Source: Pseudomonadota bacterium (GTDB lineage: Bacteria; Pseudomonadota; Gammaproteobacteria; Acidiferrobacterales; UBA6901). From it: 6,108 bases of DNA. The position numbers and the translations under genes are program-made. Within the stretch, counting starts at the first letter, position 1, and every line of letters begins with the position of its first letter. Positions 1-6,108 of this stretch are shown piece by piece. The notes beneath the pieces were generated by a model that was not told the DNA's origin, searched no databases, and saw only the letters and a list, made by a program, of their open reading frames with translations. The stretch is from positions 1-6,108 of the forward strand of contig JAJXUF010000177.1 in the NCBI GenBank assembly GCA_021783175.1. The letters run 5' to 3'.

Positions 1-203
1 TGGTCATGCCGGGATTGAACGGTTTCCAGGCCACTCGCGCGATCACGCAAGATCCGGCGACCAGGCACATCCCGGTCATCATCTGCACCACCAAGGGGCA
101 GGAGACCGACAAGATATGGGGTATGCGCCAGGGTGCGAAGGACTACATCACCAAGCCGATCGGCGCGGAAGAACTGCTCAGCAAGATCGCTGCTTTAGGC
201 TAG
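1..203 (+). CDS. pilH: PilH, twitching motility response regulator (CheY-like), 5' truncated by window edge
   Basis: This is the C-terminal half of a stand-alone receiver domain, in frame from base 3 to the TAG at 201-203. The first visible residues VMPGLNGFQATR are the loop directly after the phosphoacceptor Asp, whose codon falls just left of the window. The conserved Thr of the switch is in IICTTKGQETDK and the conserved Lys is in DYITKP, so the active-site residues that can be seen are intact. The chain ends shortly after the last helix with no output domain, as in CheY-type proteins. About 66 residues are visible of an expected 120 or so. The strings MPGLNGFQATR and TTKxQETDKxWGxRQGA match what I recall of Pseudomonas PilH. 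In that system PilH receives phosphate from ChpA and influences pilus retraction and phosphate flow. The gene lies 13 bases before pilI. PilG is the alternative identity, but the QETDK and RQGA strings favour PilH. Confidence 0.9.
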   Translation, partial: VMPGLNGFQATRAITQDPATRHIPVIICTTKGQETDKIWGMRQGAKDYITKPIGAEELLSKIAALG

Positions 204-216
204 GTACCGGGCCGAC

Positions 217-711
217 ATGTCCAAGCGTTTCAACCTGCGCGAGTTTCAACAGAATTTGCTGGAGCGGCTGAAGGCGCAGGCGGCAGGCGGCGGCAGTGTA
301 TCTACGCTCGGCGTGCAGGTGGGCGGAGATTTCTGGCTGGTTGATATGTCGGACATCAATGAAGTCCTGCCCGCACCGCCCCTGACACGCGTGCCTTTGA
401 CCAAGCCGTGGTATTGCGGTGTTGCCAACGTGCGCGGCAACCTTTACAGCATCGTCGATTTTGCCGTCTACACAGGCGGGGCGGCGATTCCGCGTGAAGG
501 ACAAAGCCGGGTTCTGCTGGCGGGCCAGAAGTTCTCTTTCAATGCGGGATTGCTGGTGTCGCGCGTACTGGGGCTACGCAACGCTGCAGAGTGGGAGCGA
601 AGCGAAGAAGACGGTGAGGTTTGCCTGAAGGATAGCGGCGGACAAGTGTGGCGCAAACTGGAAATGGCAAAACTGCTGCAGCAACCGGAATTTTTACAGA
701 TCGGGGCGTAA
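217..711 (+). CDS. pilI: PilI, CheW-like adaptor of the Pil-Chp chemosensory complex
   Basis: This 164-residue protein is a single CheW-type domain. A short charged helical N-terminus (about 1-25) precedes the beta-barrel, which begins near LGVQVGGDFWLV (31-42). The CheW hallmark is GVANVRGNLYSIVDF (68-82), the segment that in CheW contacts receptor and kinase. A second barrel half follows from about 97 (SRVLLAGQKFSFNAGLLV) to 155. Its role would be to bridge the cytoplasmic tip of PilJ to the regulatory domain of PilL/ChpA at the inner membrane. An in-frame TAG at 196-198 and the absence of another start codon before 217 fix the ATG at 217. The Shine-Dalgarno is weak (TAGG near 201-204, overlapping the pilH stop), so translation may be coupled to pilH. 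Length and position between pilH and pilJ fit PilI. A generic CheW from another pathway is unlikely in this context. Confidence 0.93.
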   Translation: MSKRFNLREFQQNLLERLKAQAAGGGSVSTLGVQVGGDFWLVDMSDINEVLPAPPLTRVPLTKPWYCGVANVRGNLYSIVDFAVYTGGAAIPREGQSRVLLAGQKFSFNAGLLVSRVLGLRNAAEWERSEEDGEVCLKDSGGQVWRKLEMAKLLQQPEFLQIGA

Positions 712-722
712 ATCGCGCTCGG

Positions 723-728
723 AAGGAG
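723..728 (+). promoter_or_regulatory. Strong Shine-Dalgarno of pilJ
   Basis: AAGGAG lies five bases before the ATG at 734, inside the 22-base pilI-pilJ gap. It is the best ribosome binding site in the window. It fixes the pilJ start and so supports the unusually long cytoplasmic N-terminus of PilJ. Confidence 0.85.
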
Positions 729-733
729 AAAAC

Positions 734-2755
734 ATGGCATTTAAGTTACCGTTCACATGGCCGAATAAAAAATCGCCGAGCTTCGCCAGCAAGGGCGAAC
801 TCAGGGCAAAAAATGTCAGGACGATACAAATACCGTGGTTCAGCAAGCAGTCATTTGACAGGCAACTGCGCGTCCTTGGCGCGTTGTTGCTGTTTTTTCT
901 GTTCATTGCGGCGGCGTTTACCTATATCGATACGCGCGACACGTCCTACAGCTCGCACTATGTTGCAAGTTCATCCAAGTTGCTGATGCTGTCGCAACGT
1001 CTCGCTAAAGATGCGGCGGCCAGCTTTTCGGGCGATTCGGCCGCGTTCGAGGAGCTGGGAGATACCCGCACCGAGTTTTCCGCCATTCTCGAATCCCTGG
1101 ACAAGGGCAGCGACAAATATCCTCCTACAGAGGGCGCGGCACGTGACCCGCTGAATGACCTGCTGAATCACTGGAAGCGCATGACCGGGCTGATGGACGA
1201 GCTTGAAAAAGGACGTCCGTTGCTGGTGACATTGCAGCGCGGTGCTGCAGGACAGCGCGACATGATCAACCTGGCCAATCAGGTTGCCGACAGGGCCGCG
1301 CCTGCTTACAAGCAGAAAGCCGACCGCCTGAACCTGCTGGTAGAGCAGATCACCGGCGCCGTGCAAATGGTGCTGACATCAGCCTCGACGGAAGACCTGC
1401 CGGGGCTGGATGCGAAGATGAACGAAGCGCTGACGCTGATCAACGAGTTGCCGCAGAACGATGCAACCGTGATGCTGCTGAAGGATGACTTTGAAGGCTA
1501 CCAGTCGGTGGTGGGTTTCATTGCCGCCAACGCGGGCGAGGTATTGACTTCGCGTCTGGCGGGACGGCGAGTCCAGGAAGAGGGCGACCAACTGCTGACT
1601 GCGACGCAAAATCTGGTGAACAGTTACGAAGGCTCAACGATCGGGCGCCTGTCCAGCTTTGCAGTGTTTTTCTCCGGCGGCATGGTTCTGCTGTTGCTGT
1701 TGATGCTATCCAAGATATACCTGGACGAATCGAAGCGCCGCGAACGCGAAGCGGGACAAACGAACCGCAATAACCAGCAGGCCATTCTGCGACTGATGAA
1801 CGAATTGTCAGACCTGGCCGACGGCGACCTGACAATTCGCGCAACCGTGTCGGAAGACATCACTGGCGCGATCGCCGACTCCGTCAATTATACGACCGAC
1901 GAGTTGCGAAAACTGGTCTTGCGCGTAACTACAGCTTCGAAGCAAGTGGAACGAGCCACTGGCGAAGCCGGTGCGGTCACCAAGGAACTGCTGAACGCGA
2001 CGCTGAAACAGGCGGCGGAGATTCGCGATGCGGGCGGGGCGGTCGAGCTCATGACAAAATCCATTCAGGAGGTCGACAAGAGCGCGGCTCAGTCATCCGA
2101 CGTGGCGCGCCGGACGCTGGAAGTGACCGAACAGGGCGCCCGTGCGGTGCAGAACTCGGTATCCAGCATGGACAGCATCCGCGAGCAGATCCAGGATACG
2201 TCGAAGCGCATCAAGCGGCTGGGCGAGAGCTCGCAGGAGATCGGCGAGATTGTGGACCTGATCTCGGACATCACCGAACAGACCAACGTGCTCGCGCTGA
2301 ACGCGGCGATCCAGGCGGCGTCTGCAGGCGAGGCCGGACGAGGCTTTGCGGTGGTGGCGGAAGAAGTGCAGCGCCTCGCGGAACGTTCCGCCGAGGCGAC
2401 CAAGCAGATCGGTATGCTGGTGAAAACCATTCAGAGTGACACACAGGATGCCGTCGCGGCGATGGAAAAAAGCACACAGGGTGTGGTCGAGGGAGCACAG
2501 TTGTCCAACACCGCCGGTCAGGCGCTGCGAGAGATCGAGAAATCCACCCATGACCTTGCCGACTTGGTGAACAGTATCTCGGTCTCGACGCAGGTACAGA
2601 CCGACATGGCGCGCGAAGTGGCAGGCTTCATGAACGACATTCTGAAGATCACCGAACAGACATCGCACAGTACGCAGCGCACGAATGCATCGGTTGCACA
2701 GATAGAAAGCATGGCGACAGAATTGAACGGCTCCGTATCCGGTTTCAAGCTTTAA
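734..2755 (+). CDS. pilJ: PilJ, type IV pilus methyl-accepting chemoreceptor
   Basis: This 673-residue inner-membrane chemoreceptor feeds the PilI/PilL kinase complex. A basic cytoplasmic stretch (1-44) is followed by TM1 (about 45-64, LRVLGALLLFFLFIAAAF). The periplasmic helical region (65-304) carries PilJ-type segments such as KLLMLSQRLAKDAAASFSG (82-100). TM2 spans about 305-327, and a HAMP domain follows, with LADGDLTIRATVSEDITGAI at 361-380. The rest is the MCP signalling coiled coil, with its hairpin tip at about 510-545 (QTNVLALNAAIQAASAGEAG, 516-535). It ends GFKL with no C-terminal NWETF-like tether for CheR or CheB. The tip has Gln and Ser where classical receptors have Glu and Arg, as I recall for Pseudomonas PilJ. 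In that species PilJ senses surface contact and pilus-linked signals. The ATG at 734 has a strong Shine-Dalgarno, and the next in-frame Met (85) is beyond TM1. Methylation sites cannot be assigned with confidence. Confidence 0.95.
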   Translation: MAFKLPFTWPNKKSPSFASKGELRAKNVRTIQIPWFSKQSFDRQLRVLGALLLFFLFIAAAFTYIDTRDTSYSSHYVASSSKLLMLSQRLAKDAAASFSGDSAAFEELGDTRTEFSAILESLDKGSDKYPPTEGAARDPLNDLLNHWKRMTGLMDELEKGRPLLVTLQRGAAGQRDMINLANQVADRAAPAYKQKADRLNLLVEQITGAVQMVLTSASTEDLPGLDAKMNEALTLINELPQNDATVMLLKDDFEGYQSVVGFIAANAGEVLTSRLAGRRVQEEGDQLLTATQNLVNSYEGSTIGRLSSFAVFFSGGMVLLLLLMLSKIYLDESKRREREAGQTNRNNQQAILRLMNELSDLADGDLTIRATVSEDITGAIADSVNYTTDELRKLVLRVTTASKQVERATGEAGAVTKELLNATLKQAAEIRDAGGAVELMTKSIQEVDKSAAQSSDVARRTLEVTEQGARAVQNSVSSMDSIREQIQDTSKRIKRLGESSQEIGEIVDLISDITEQTNVLALNAAIQAASAGEAGRGFAVVAEEVQRLAERSAEATKQIGMLVKTIQSDTQDAVAAMEKSTQGVVEGAQLSNTAGQALREIEKSTHDLADLVNSISVSTQVQTDMAREVAGFMNDILKITEQTSHSTQRTNASVAQIESMATELNGSVSGFKL

Positions 2756-2758
2756 AGG
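2754..2758 (+). promoter_or_regulatory. Shine-Dalgarno of pilL overlapping the pilJ stop codon
   Basis: AAAGG includes the last two bases of the pilJ TAA and sits six bases before the GTG at 2765. This spacing supports GTG as the pilL start and suggests termination-reinitiation coupling between receptor and kinase synthesis. Confidence 0.65.
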
Positions 2759-2764
2759 TCCAAC

Positions 2765-5700
2765 GTGCAGGAGCAATTCAATCCCTTGCCGCTATTGTCA
2801 GTCAAGCCCGGGCTGGACAGCTCGCTGGCGAACGTCAGCCGGGACTTGGAGACTTATTTTTCGTCTGCGGGAACCAACTGGTCGGCATTGAAGGACGCGC
2901 GGGAAGAGCTGCACCGCATCAGCGGCGTGTTGCGCATGTTGACGCTGACGGGGCTGTCGGTATTCTGCGCAGAGCTGGAAAAGCTTCTGCAGGAGCTCGT
3001 ACAGGCCGGGGATGTCAGTGCCTTGCGGCGCGAGGCCATCCGCCGCGCACTGTTTGGATTGACTCATTATCTGGATGCCCTCGCGGATGGCGCCAGCAAC
3101 GCCACCTTGCGCCTGTTTCACGAGTATCAGGAGCTGCTTCAGGCGCGCGGGCAGGAAATGGCCTTTGAGGTCGATCTGTTTTTCCCTTCCCTGCAGGTAG
3201 AACTTCCGGAAGCCTTGTTGCGACAACCCCAGGTGAACGATGCGGTGGCGCACATCAAGTCTGCCCGCATGCAGTATCAACAGGCACTGCTGAAATGGCT
3301 GCGTTTTGACAGTCCGGCGGAAGCCCTGCACGCGATGATGGAGTCTGTACGCAGAGTCATTGTTTGTGTGCCGCAGGGCCGACAGCGGGCCTATTGGTGG
3401 GTAGCGCTGGGCCTGCTGGATTGCCTTCTCCATGAAGGCATCCCACCGGAATTGAACGTCAAGAAATCGCTTAGCCGTATCGACATCAAAATGAAATCGC
3501 TGATTGACGGCAGCGCTTTCGACGAAGAGGTTTCCATCAGCGAAGCGCTGTATCTCATTGCGCGCAGCCATTCCGTGAGCGATACCGTCGAACAGCTCAA
3601 GAAAACTTATGCGCTGGATGTCTACCTGCCTGAAGACCAGCCCATGCCGCCGAGCGAAACGGCTGCCTTGCTCGATAACATGCGCGCGGAACTCAACGCG
3701 GCCGAGGCTTCGTGGGAAGCATGCATTGCGGAGGCCGGGGGCGCATGCCAGAAGTTTGCCTCGGACATGGAAAGGGTGCACGGCTTATCCGAGCAGCTTG
3801 ACCGCAATACCCTGCAGTTTCTCAGCAAGCAGATCCACGCCACGGCGCTGCAGGCCGACGTACCCGAGCGGGCACAGCGCATATCCATGGACATGGCAAT
3901 GGCTCTGCTATTGCTGGGCACGGGGATCGAACATTACCAGCATCTGGGCAGCGGCTTTCAGGAACAGGCGCGCATCCTGAGTTCGCGCCTGCAGGCGGGC
4001 ATGATGCGCATGCCGGAGGACACGGGCAAGTTGTCCAGCCTGATCTCGCTTTACTGCCAGATGGAACAGCAGGAAGTCATGGTGCCTTTGGCTGTAGAAA
4101 TGCAGGGGAATCTGCAGACCATCGAGCAGAATCTGAACGCCTTTTTCAATAATGCCGCAAAACGAACCGAATTGTCACCTATCGGCCGGATGCTGGGCCA
4201 GGTACAGGGAGGGTTGCACATTCTGTCGCTGGACACTGCGGAGCAGTTGACGGGCCTGTTGCGTCAGGTGACCGAGGGCTACGCACAGGGCGGAACACCA
4301 TCGGCCTCCGAAATGCGTAACGTGGCTACTTCGGTGAGCGCCCTGGAAGAGTATGTGCATGGCCTCGTGCTTGGACATAAGCCGGATCCTTCGGCGCTGA
4401 ACGGCATATTGCACGATATTGCGGAAATGCGCGCCGAGGCAGGACAGCAGGAAACGGCGGCGAAGCCGGAGGAAGCCGTGCCGGCCGGTGTTTCGATCCG
4501 GACAGGCGGCGAAGACGAAGAATTGCTGGAGGTTTTCCTCGAAGAGGCGCGCGAAGTCATGGAGACCTTGCGCAGCAACCTCGAAATCAGCCGTTTGCAT
4601 CTGGACAGCCGTGAACCGCTGGTGATCATGCGGCGCGGATTCCACACGCTTAAGGGCAGCGGCCGCATGGTCGGCCTCGCCGAACTGGGCGAAGTCGCAT
4701 GGGCAGTGGAACGCGCGATGAACAAATGGTTGCAGGAGAACAAGCCGGCGACACCCGCGTTGCTCGATATGATCGGCGATGCCGAGGTTCTGTTCCAGCA
4801 CTGGGTGGACATGTTAAGCAGCGGCAGCACGAGTGCCGTCATCGATACTTCGTATTTGCTCAATGTGGCCGATTGCATTGAAAACGGCAAACCCGTGCCC
4901 CAGTCCAGAGTTGGACAGCCAGCGGTCGAAGTGCAAAACGAAGCTGCCGGAATTCCGGCGCTTGAAAGCGGGGAGGAAGGTCCCGTCGAAGTCGGCTCGA
5001 TCAGCCTGTCCCTGGCTTTGTTCAACATCGCAACCGAAGAAACGGCCGCTCACGTGCATGCGCTGTATGAACAGCTCGGGTTATTGCATGAGACCGCATC
5101 GCATATTGTCACGTACGAGTTCATGCGTGCCGCACATACGCTGGCTGGCGTGAATCGCACAATGGGCTTTGCGCAGGTTGCCGAACTTGCATACGCGCTG
5201 GAACAGTGGCTCGAAGAACGCATCGACAAGCCGAACGTCGTGATCGAGCAACAGCTCACGCTCATCGACCAGGTGGTGCAGAAGCTCGACGAAATGTGTG
5301 TCATGGTGCGGGAACACCGTCAGGAACCCACACCTGCACCGGAACTGATCGCCCAATTACAGGCAAACAGGGAAATATCCGAAAGCGAAACGACCGCACA
5401 GGAGCAGGCGGCCCCTGCGGCGCAGGAAATTCAGCTCGCTTCTGCCGCCGCTGGAGATATCCCGGAACCTGAAACATCGACCGCAACCTTGCCGGACTTT
5501 GCGCACAGGGAAGAAGCGCCATCCGGGACAGCCGAGGAACCGCAGGCGGCCGGAACGACCGAATCCGGAGCAGCGCCCGAACGCATGATTGAAGCCCGGC
5601 CGACCATCGAACTGGAGCCGGAGATCGAACCGGACGTCGCGCTCGTTCCGGGGACGGAAAATGAAAGGACCGCTGTTACGGCGGATATCGAGCAACCGTC

Positions 5701-6108
5701 CGAGCAGCGGCCTGCTCATGCTGAACGTGGCGTACACGACGAGGTGGACGAGCAATTGCTGCCCATCTTCCTGGAAGAAGCCCACGAATTGTATCCGCAG
5801 ATCGGCAGCACACTGCGCGCCTGGCGCGAGCGTCCGAGCGATGCGCAATTGGGCCGTAACCTGCAGCGCAGCTTGCATACGCTTAAAGGCAGCGCCCGCA
5901 TGGCGGGCGCGATGCGTCTGGGCGAGCTGACACACCGGGTGGAAGACCGCGTAGAAAGAACGATGGCCGAAGGCGCGTTTGACGCAGACCTGTGGAGTGA
6001 CCTGGATAGCTATCTGGACCGCATCGGCAACGCCATTGAGCAACTGCAAACCCCGCAGGCACATGCGGAAGCGGGCGTGACTCAACCGGCCGCCGCGAAA
6101 GCAGCGCA
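2765..6108 (+). CDS. pilL: PilL/ChpA, multi-Hpt hybrid sensor kinase of the Pil-Chp system, N-terminal 1114 residues, 3' truncated
   Basis: An uninterrupted frame runs from GTG 2765 to the window edge: 1114 codons plus two bases. It begins VQEQFNPLPLLSVKPG (initiator read as Met). It is a CheA-type kinase with several Hpt modules. Visible order: an Hpt-like module with His50 (HRISGVLRML); helical modules (about 134-410) with no HxxKG motif, including RAYWWVALGLLDCLL (208-222), which resembles the same region of Pseudomonas ChpA; a degenerate Hpt-like module (424-556) with GQVQGGLHIL at 478-487; a canonical Hpt with His627 (HTLKGSGRM); an Hpt with His791 (HTLAGVNRTMGF); an acidic linker (852-993); and a canonical Hpt with His1038 (HTLKGSARM). 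The catalytic, CheW-like and receiver domains are expected beyond the edge. GTG is preferred because a stop precedes it in frame and a Shine-Dalgarno fits; the first ATG (residue 58) would cut away His50. The gene starts nine bases after pilJ. Kinase identity rests on Hpt pattern and context, since no ATPase motif is in view. Confidence 0.92.
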   Translation, partial: MQEQFNPLPLLSVKPGLDSSLANVSRDLETYFSSAGTNWSALKDAREELHRISGVLRMLTLTGLSVFCAELEKLLQELVQAGDVSALRREAIRRALFGLTHYLDALADGASNATLRLFHEYQELLQARGQEMAFEVDLFFPSLQVELPEALLRQPQVNDAVAHIKSARMQYQQALLKWLRFDSPAEALHAMMESVRRVIVCVPQGRQRAYWWVALGLLDCLLHEGIPPELNVKKSLSRIDIKMKSLIDGSAFDEEVSISEALYLIARSHSVSDTVEQLKKTYALDVYLPEDQPMPPSETAALLDNMRAELNAAEASWEACIAEAGGACQKFASDMERVHGLSEQLDRNTLQFLSKQIHATALQADVPERAQRISMDMAMALLLLGTGIEHYQHLGSGFQEQARILSSRLQAGMMRMPEDTGKLSSLISLYCQMEQQEVMVPLAVEMQGNLQTIEQNLNAFFNNAAKRTELSPIGRMLGQVQGGLHILSLDTAEQLTGLLRQVTEGYAQGGTPSASEMRNVATSVSALEEYVHGLVLGHKPDPSALNGILHDIAEMRAEAGQQETAAKPEEAVPAGVSIRTGGEDEELLEVFLEEAREVMETLRSNLEISRLHLDSREPLVIMRRGFHTLKGSGRMVGLAELGEVAWAVERAMNKWLQENKPATPALLDMIGDAEVLFQHWVDMLSSGSTSAVIDTSYLLNVADCIENGKPVPQSRVGQPAVEVQNEAAGIPALESGEEGPVEVGSISLSLALFNIATEETAAHVHALYEQLGLLHETASHIVTYEFMRAAHTLAGVNRTMGFAQVAELAYALEQWLEERIDKPNVVIEQQLTLIDQVVQKLDEMCVMVREHRQEPTPAPELIAQLQANREISESETTAQEQAAPAAQEIQLASAAAGDIPEPETSTATLPDFAHREEAPSGTAEEPQAAGTTESGAAPERMIEARPTIELEPEIEPDVALVPGTENERTAVTADIEQPSEQRPAHAERGVHDEVDEQLLPIFLEEAHELYPQIGSTLRAWRERPSDAQLGRNLQRSLHTLKGSARMAGAMRLGELTHRVEDRVERTMAEGAFDADLWSDLDSYLDRIGNAIEQLQTPQAHAEAGVTQPAAAKAA
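2792..3094 (+). other. PilL N-terminal Hpt-like module (His50)
   Basis: Residues about 10-110 form a helical module. HRISGVLRMLTLTGL (50-64) aligns with the Hpt pattern H-T-L-K-G-S-x-R-M-x-x-L. It keeps the His, the Gly and the RM pair but has Ser where canonical Hpt domains have Lys. Pseudomonas ChpA has a similar HQVQGTLQM segment at its N-terminus. His50 could be phosphorylatable or vestigial; the sequence alone does not decide. Confidence 0.6.
4034..4432 (+). other. PilL degenerate Hpt-like module lacking the phospho-His
   Basis: Residues about 424-556 follow the Hpt helical pattern. The motif position reads LGQVQGGLHILSL (477-489), which puts Gly where the phospho-His belongs. As I recall, Pseudomonas ChpA has TQVRGGLAMIPL at the same place, with Thr there; a Thr- and a Ser-type module were described in that protein. 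This one therefore looks structural, not a phosphate carrier. Confidence 0.5.
4511..4816 (+). other. PilL canonical Hpt domain (His627)
   Basis: Residues 583-684 form a full Hpt domain. It opens with EDEELLEVFLEEAREVMETL and carries FHTLKGSGRMVGL around phosphoacceptor His627, followed by LGEVAWAVERAMNKWL. All consensus positions are present, so this is a likely active phosphotransfer site. Confidence 0.9.
4982..5296 (+). other. PilL Hpt domain (His791) with Lys-to-Ala change in the motif
   Basis: Residues about 740-844 form an Hpt domain with RAAHTLAGVNRTMGF around His791. The His and following Gly are kept, but the Lys of HTLKG is Ala and the Ser after Gly is Val. The acidic opening helix (FLEEA) of the flanking Hpt domains is replaced by LALFNIATEETAAHVHAL. 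It is probably phosphorylatable but different from its neighbours in partner choice or rate. Confidence 0.75.
5318..5743 (+). other. PilL acidic, Ala/Pro/Glu-rich inter-Hpt linker
   Basis: Residues 852-993 are low in complexity and rich in Glu, Ala, Pro and Thr. I see no Lys, Cys, Trp or Tyr and only one Phe. The stretch EPEIEPDVALVPG is typical. It is most likely a flexible spacer between the His791 and His1038 domains, letting Hpt domains reach the kinase core and response regulators. Confidence 0.75.
5744..6052 (+). other. PilL canonical Hpt domain (His1038)
   Basis: Residues 994-1096 form a full Hpt domain: VDEQLLPIFLEEAHELYPQI, then LHTLKGSARMAGAMRLGEL with phosphoacceptor His1038, then HRVEDRVERTM. 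It matches the His627 domain closely in motif and in codons around the motif, consistent with duplication within the gene. The chain continues past it into an Ala-rich stretch cut by the window edge. Confidence 0.9.

Noticed and set aside
203..208. GGTACC palindrome in the pilH-pilI gap as a possible operator or hairpin
   Set aside because: A six-base palindrome is expected by chance and has no loop or extended arms. The gap is too short for a separate promoter.
712..733. Possible terminator or promoter between pilI and pilJ
   Set aside because: The 22 bases hold only the Shine-Dalgarno. There is no inverted repeat, T-run or -35/-10 pair.
648..986. A 112-codon + strand open frame spanning the pilI-pilJ junction
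   Set aside because: It overlaps the end of pilI and the start of pilJ in another frame. The strong Shine-Dalgarno serves the pilJ ATG, and the translation has no recognisable features.
2093..2776. A 227-codon open frame on the - strand opposite the pilJ signalling domain
   Set aside because: It lies entirely opposite the highly conserved MCP coding sequence. Its translation is Arg/His/Leu-rich with no motif.
2798..3781. A 327-codon open frame on the - strand opposite pilL
   Set aside because: The + strand frame carries recognisable Hpt and ChpA-like features across the same bases. The antisense translation is rich in Arg, Gln and His with no domain I recognise, typical of a shadow of a GC-rich gene.
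4175..5028. Overlapping - strand open frames of 208 and 249 codons
   Set aside because: Two long antisense frames over the same region cannot both be real, and both lie opposite the His627 Hpt domain. They are compositional shadows.
5357..6085. A 242-codon open frame on the - strand opposite the pilL linker and last Hpt domain
   Set aside because: Its Arg/Phe/Gly-rich translation is what the complement of Glu/Ala/Pro codons gives. It has no supported start signal and the + strand Hpt domain is unmistakable.

Overview
This window is a stretch of a Pil-Chp (type IV pilus / twitching) chemosensory operon, with every recognisable gene on the + strand. The order is the 3' end of pilH (CheY-like regulator), pilI (CheW-like adaptor), pilJ (methyl-accepting chemoreceptor) and the first 1114 codons of pilL/chpA (a giant CheA-type hybrid kinase), which runs off the right edge. 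The moderately high GC, the pilH-pilI-pilJ-pilL order with no pilK between pilJ and pilL, and protein features close to the Pseudomonas Pil-Chp set but clearly diverged all suggest a proteobacterium. A betaproteobacterium is my best guess, but this is an inference and not a taxonomic assignment.

Layout: 1-203 is the C-terminal half of PilH, cut just after the phosphoacceptor Asp. Then come pilI (217-711), pilJ (734-2755) and pilL (2765 to the end). The gaps are 13, 22 and 9 bases. I see no promoter or terminator in them, so this is one transcript whose start lies upstream of the window. pilJ has a strong Shine-Dalgarno sequence. pilL starts at GTG, and its Shine-Dalgarno overlaps the pilJ stop codon, which implies translational coupling. 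The 3.3 kb from 2765 to the right edge has no complete ATG-to-stop gene on the + strand but is a single uninterrupted reading frame.

How the genes work together (established for the family, inferred here): PilJ senses a pilus- or surface-related cue in the periplasm. Through PilI it controls autophosphorylation by PilL/ChpA. The Hpt domains of PilL carry the phosphoryl group, which passes to PilG (expected upstream) and PilH to tune pilus extension and retraction. The visible part of PilL holds a row of Hpt and degenerate Hpt-like helical modules: one with His50, a middle section without a usable His motif, then His627, His791 and His1038. The kinase core, CheW and receiver domains would lie beyond the right edge.

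I did not find a new system here. The observations most worth a second look are the graded Hpt array, the altered receptor trimer-contact residues in PilJ, the in-frame pilJ/pilL junction with a GTG start, and the lack of a methyltransferase gene between pilJ and pilL.
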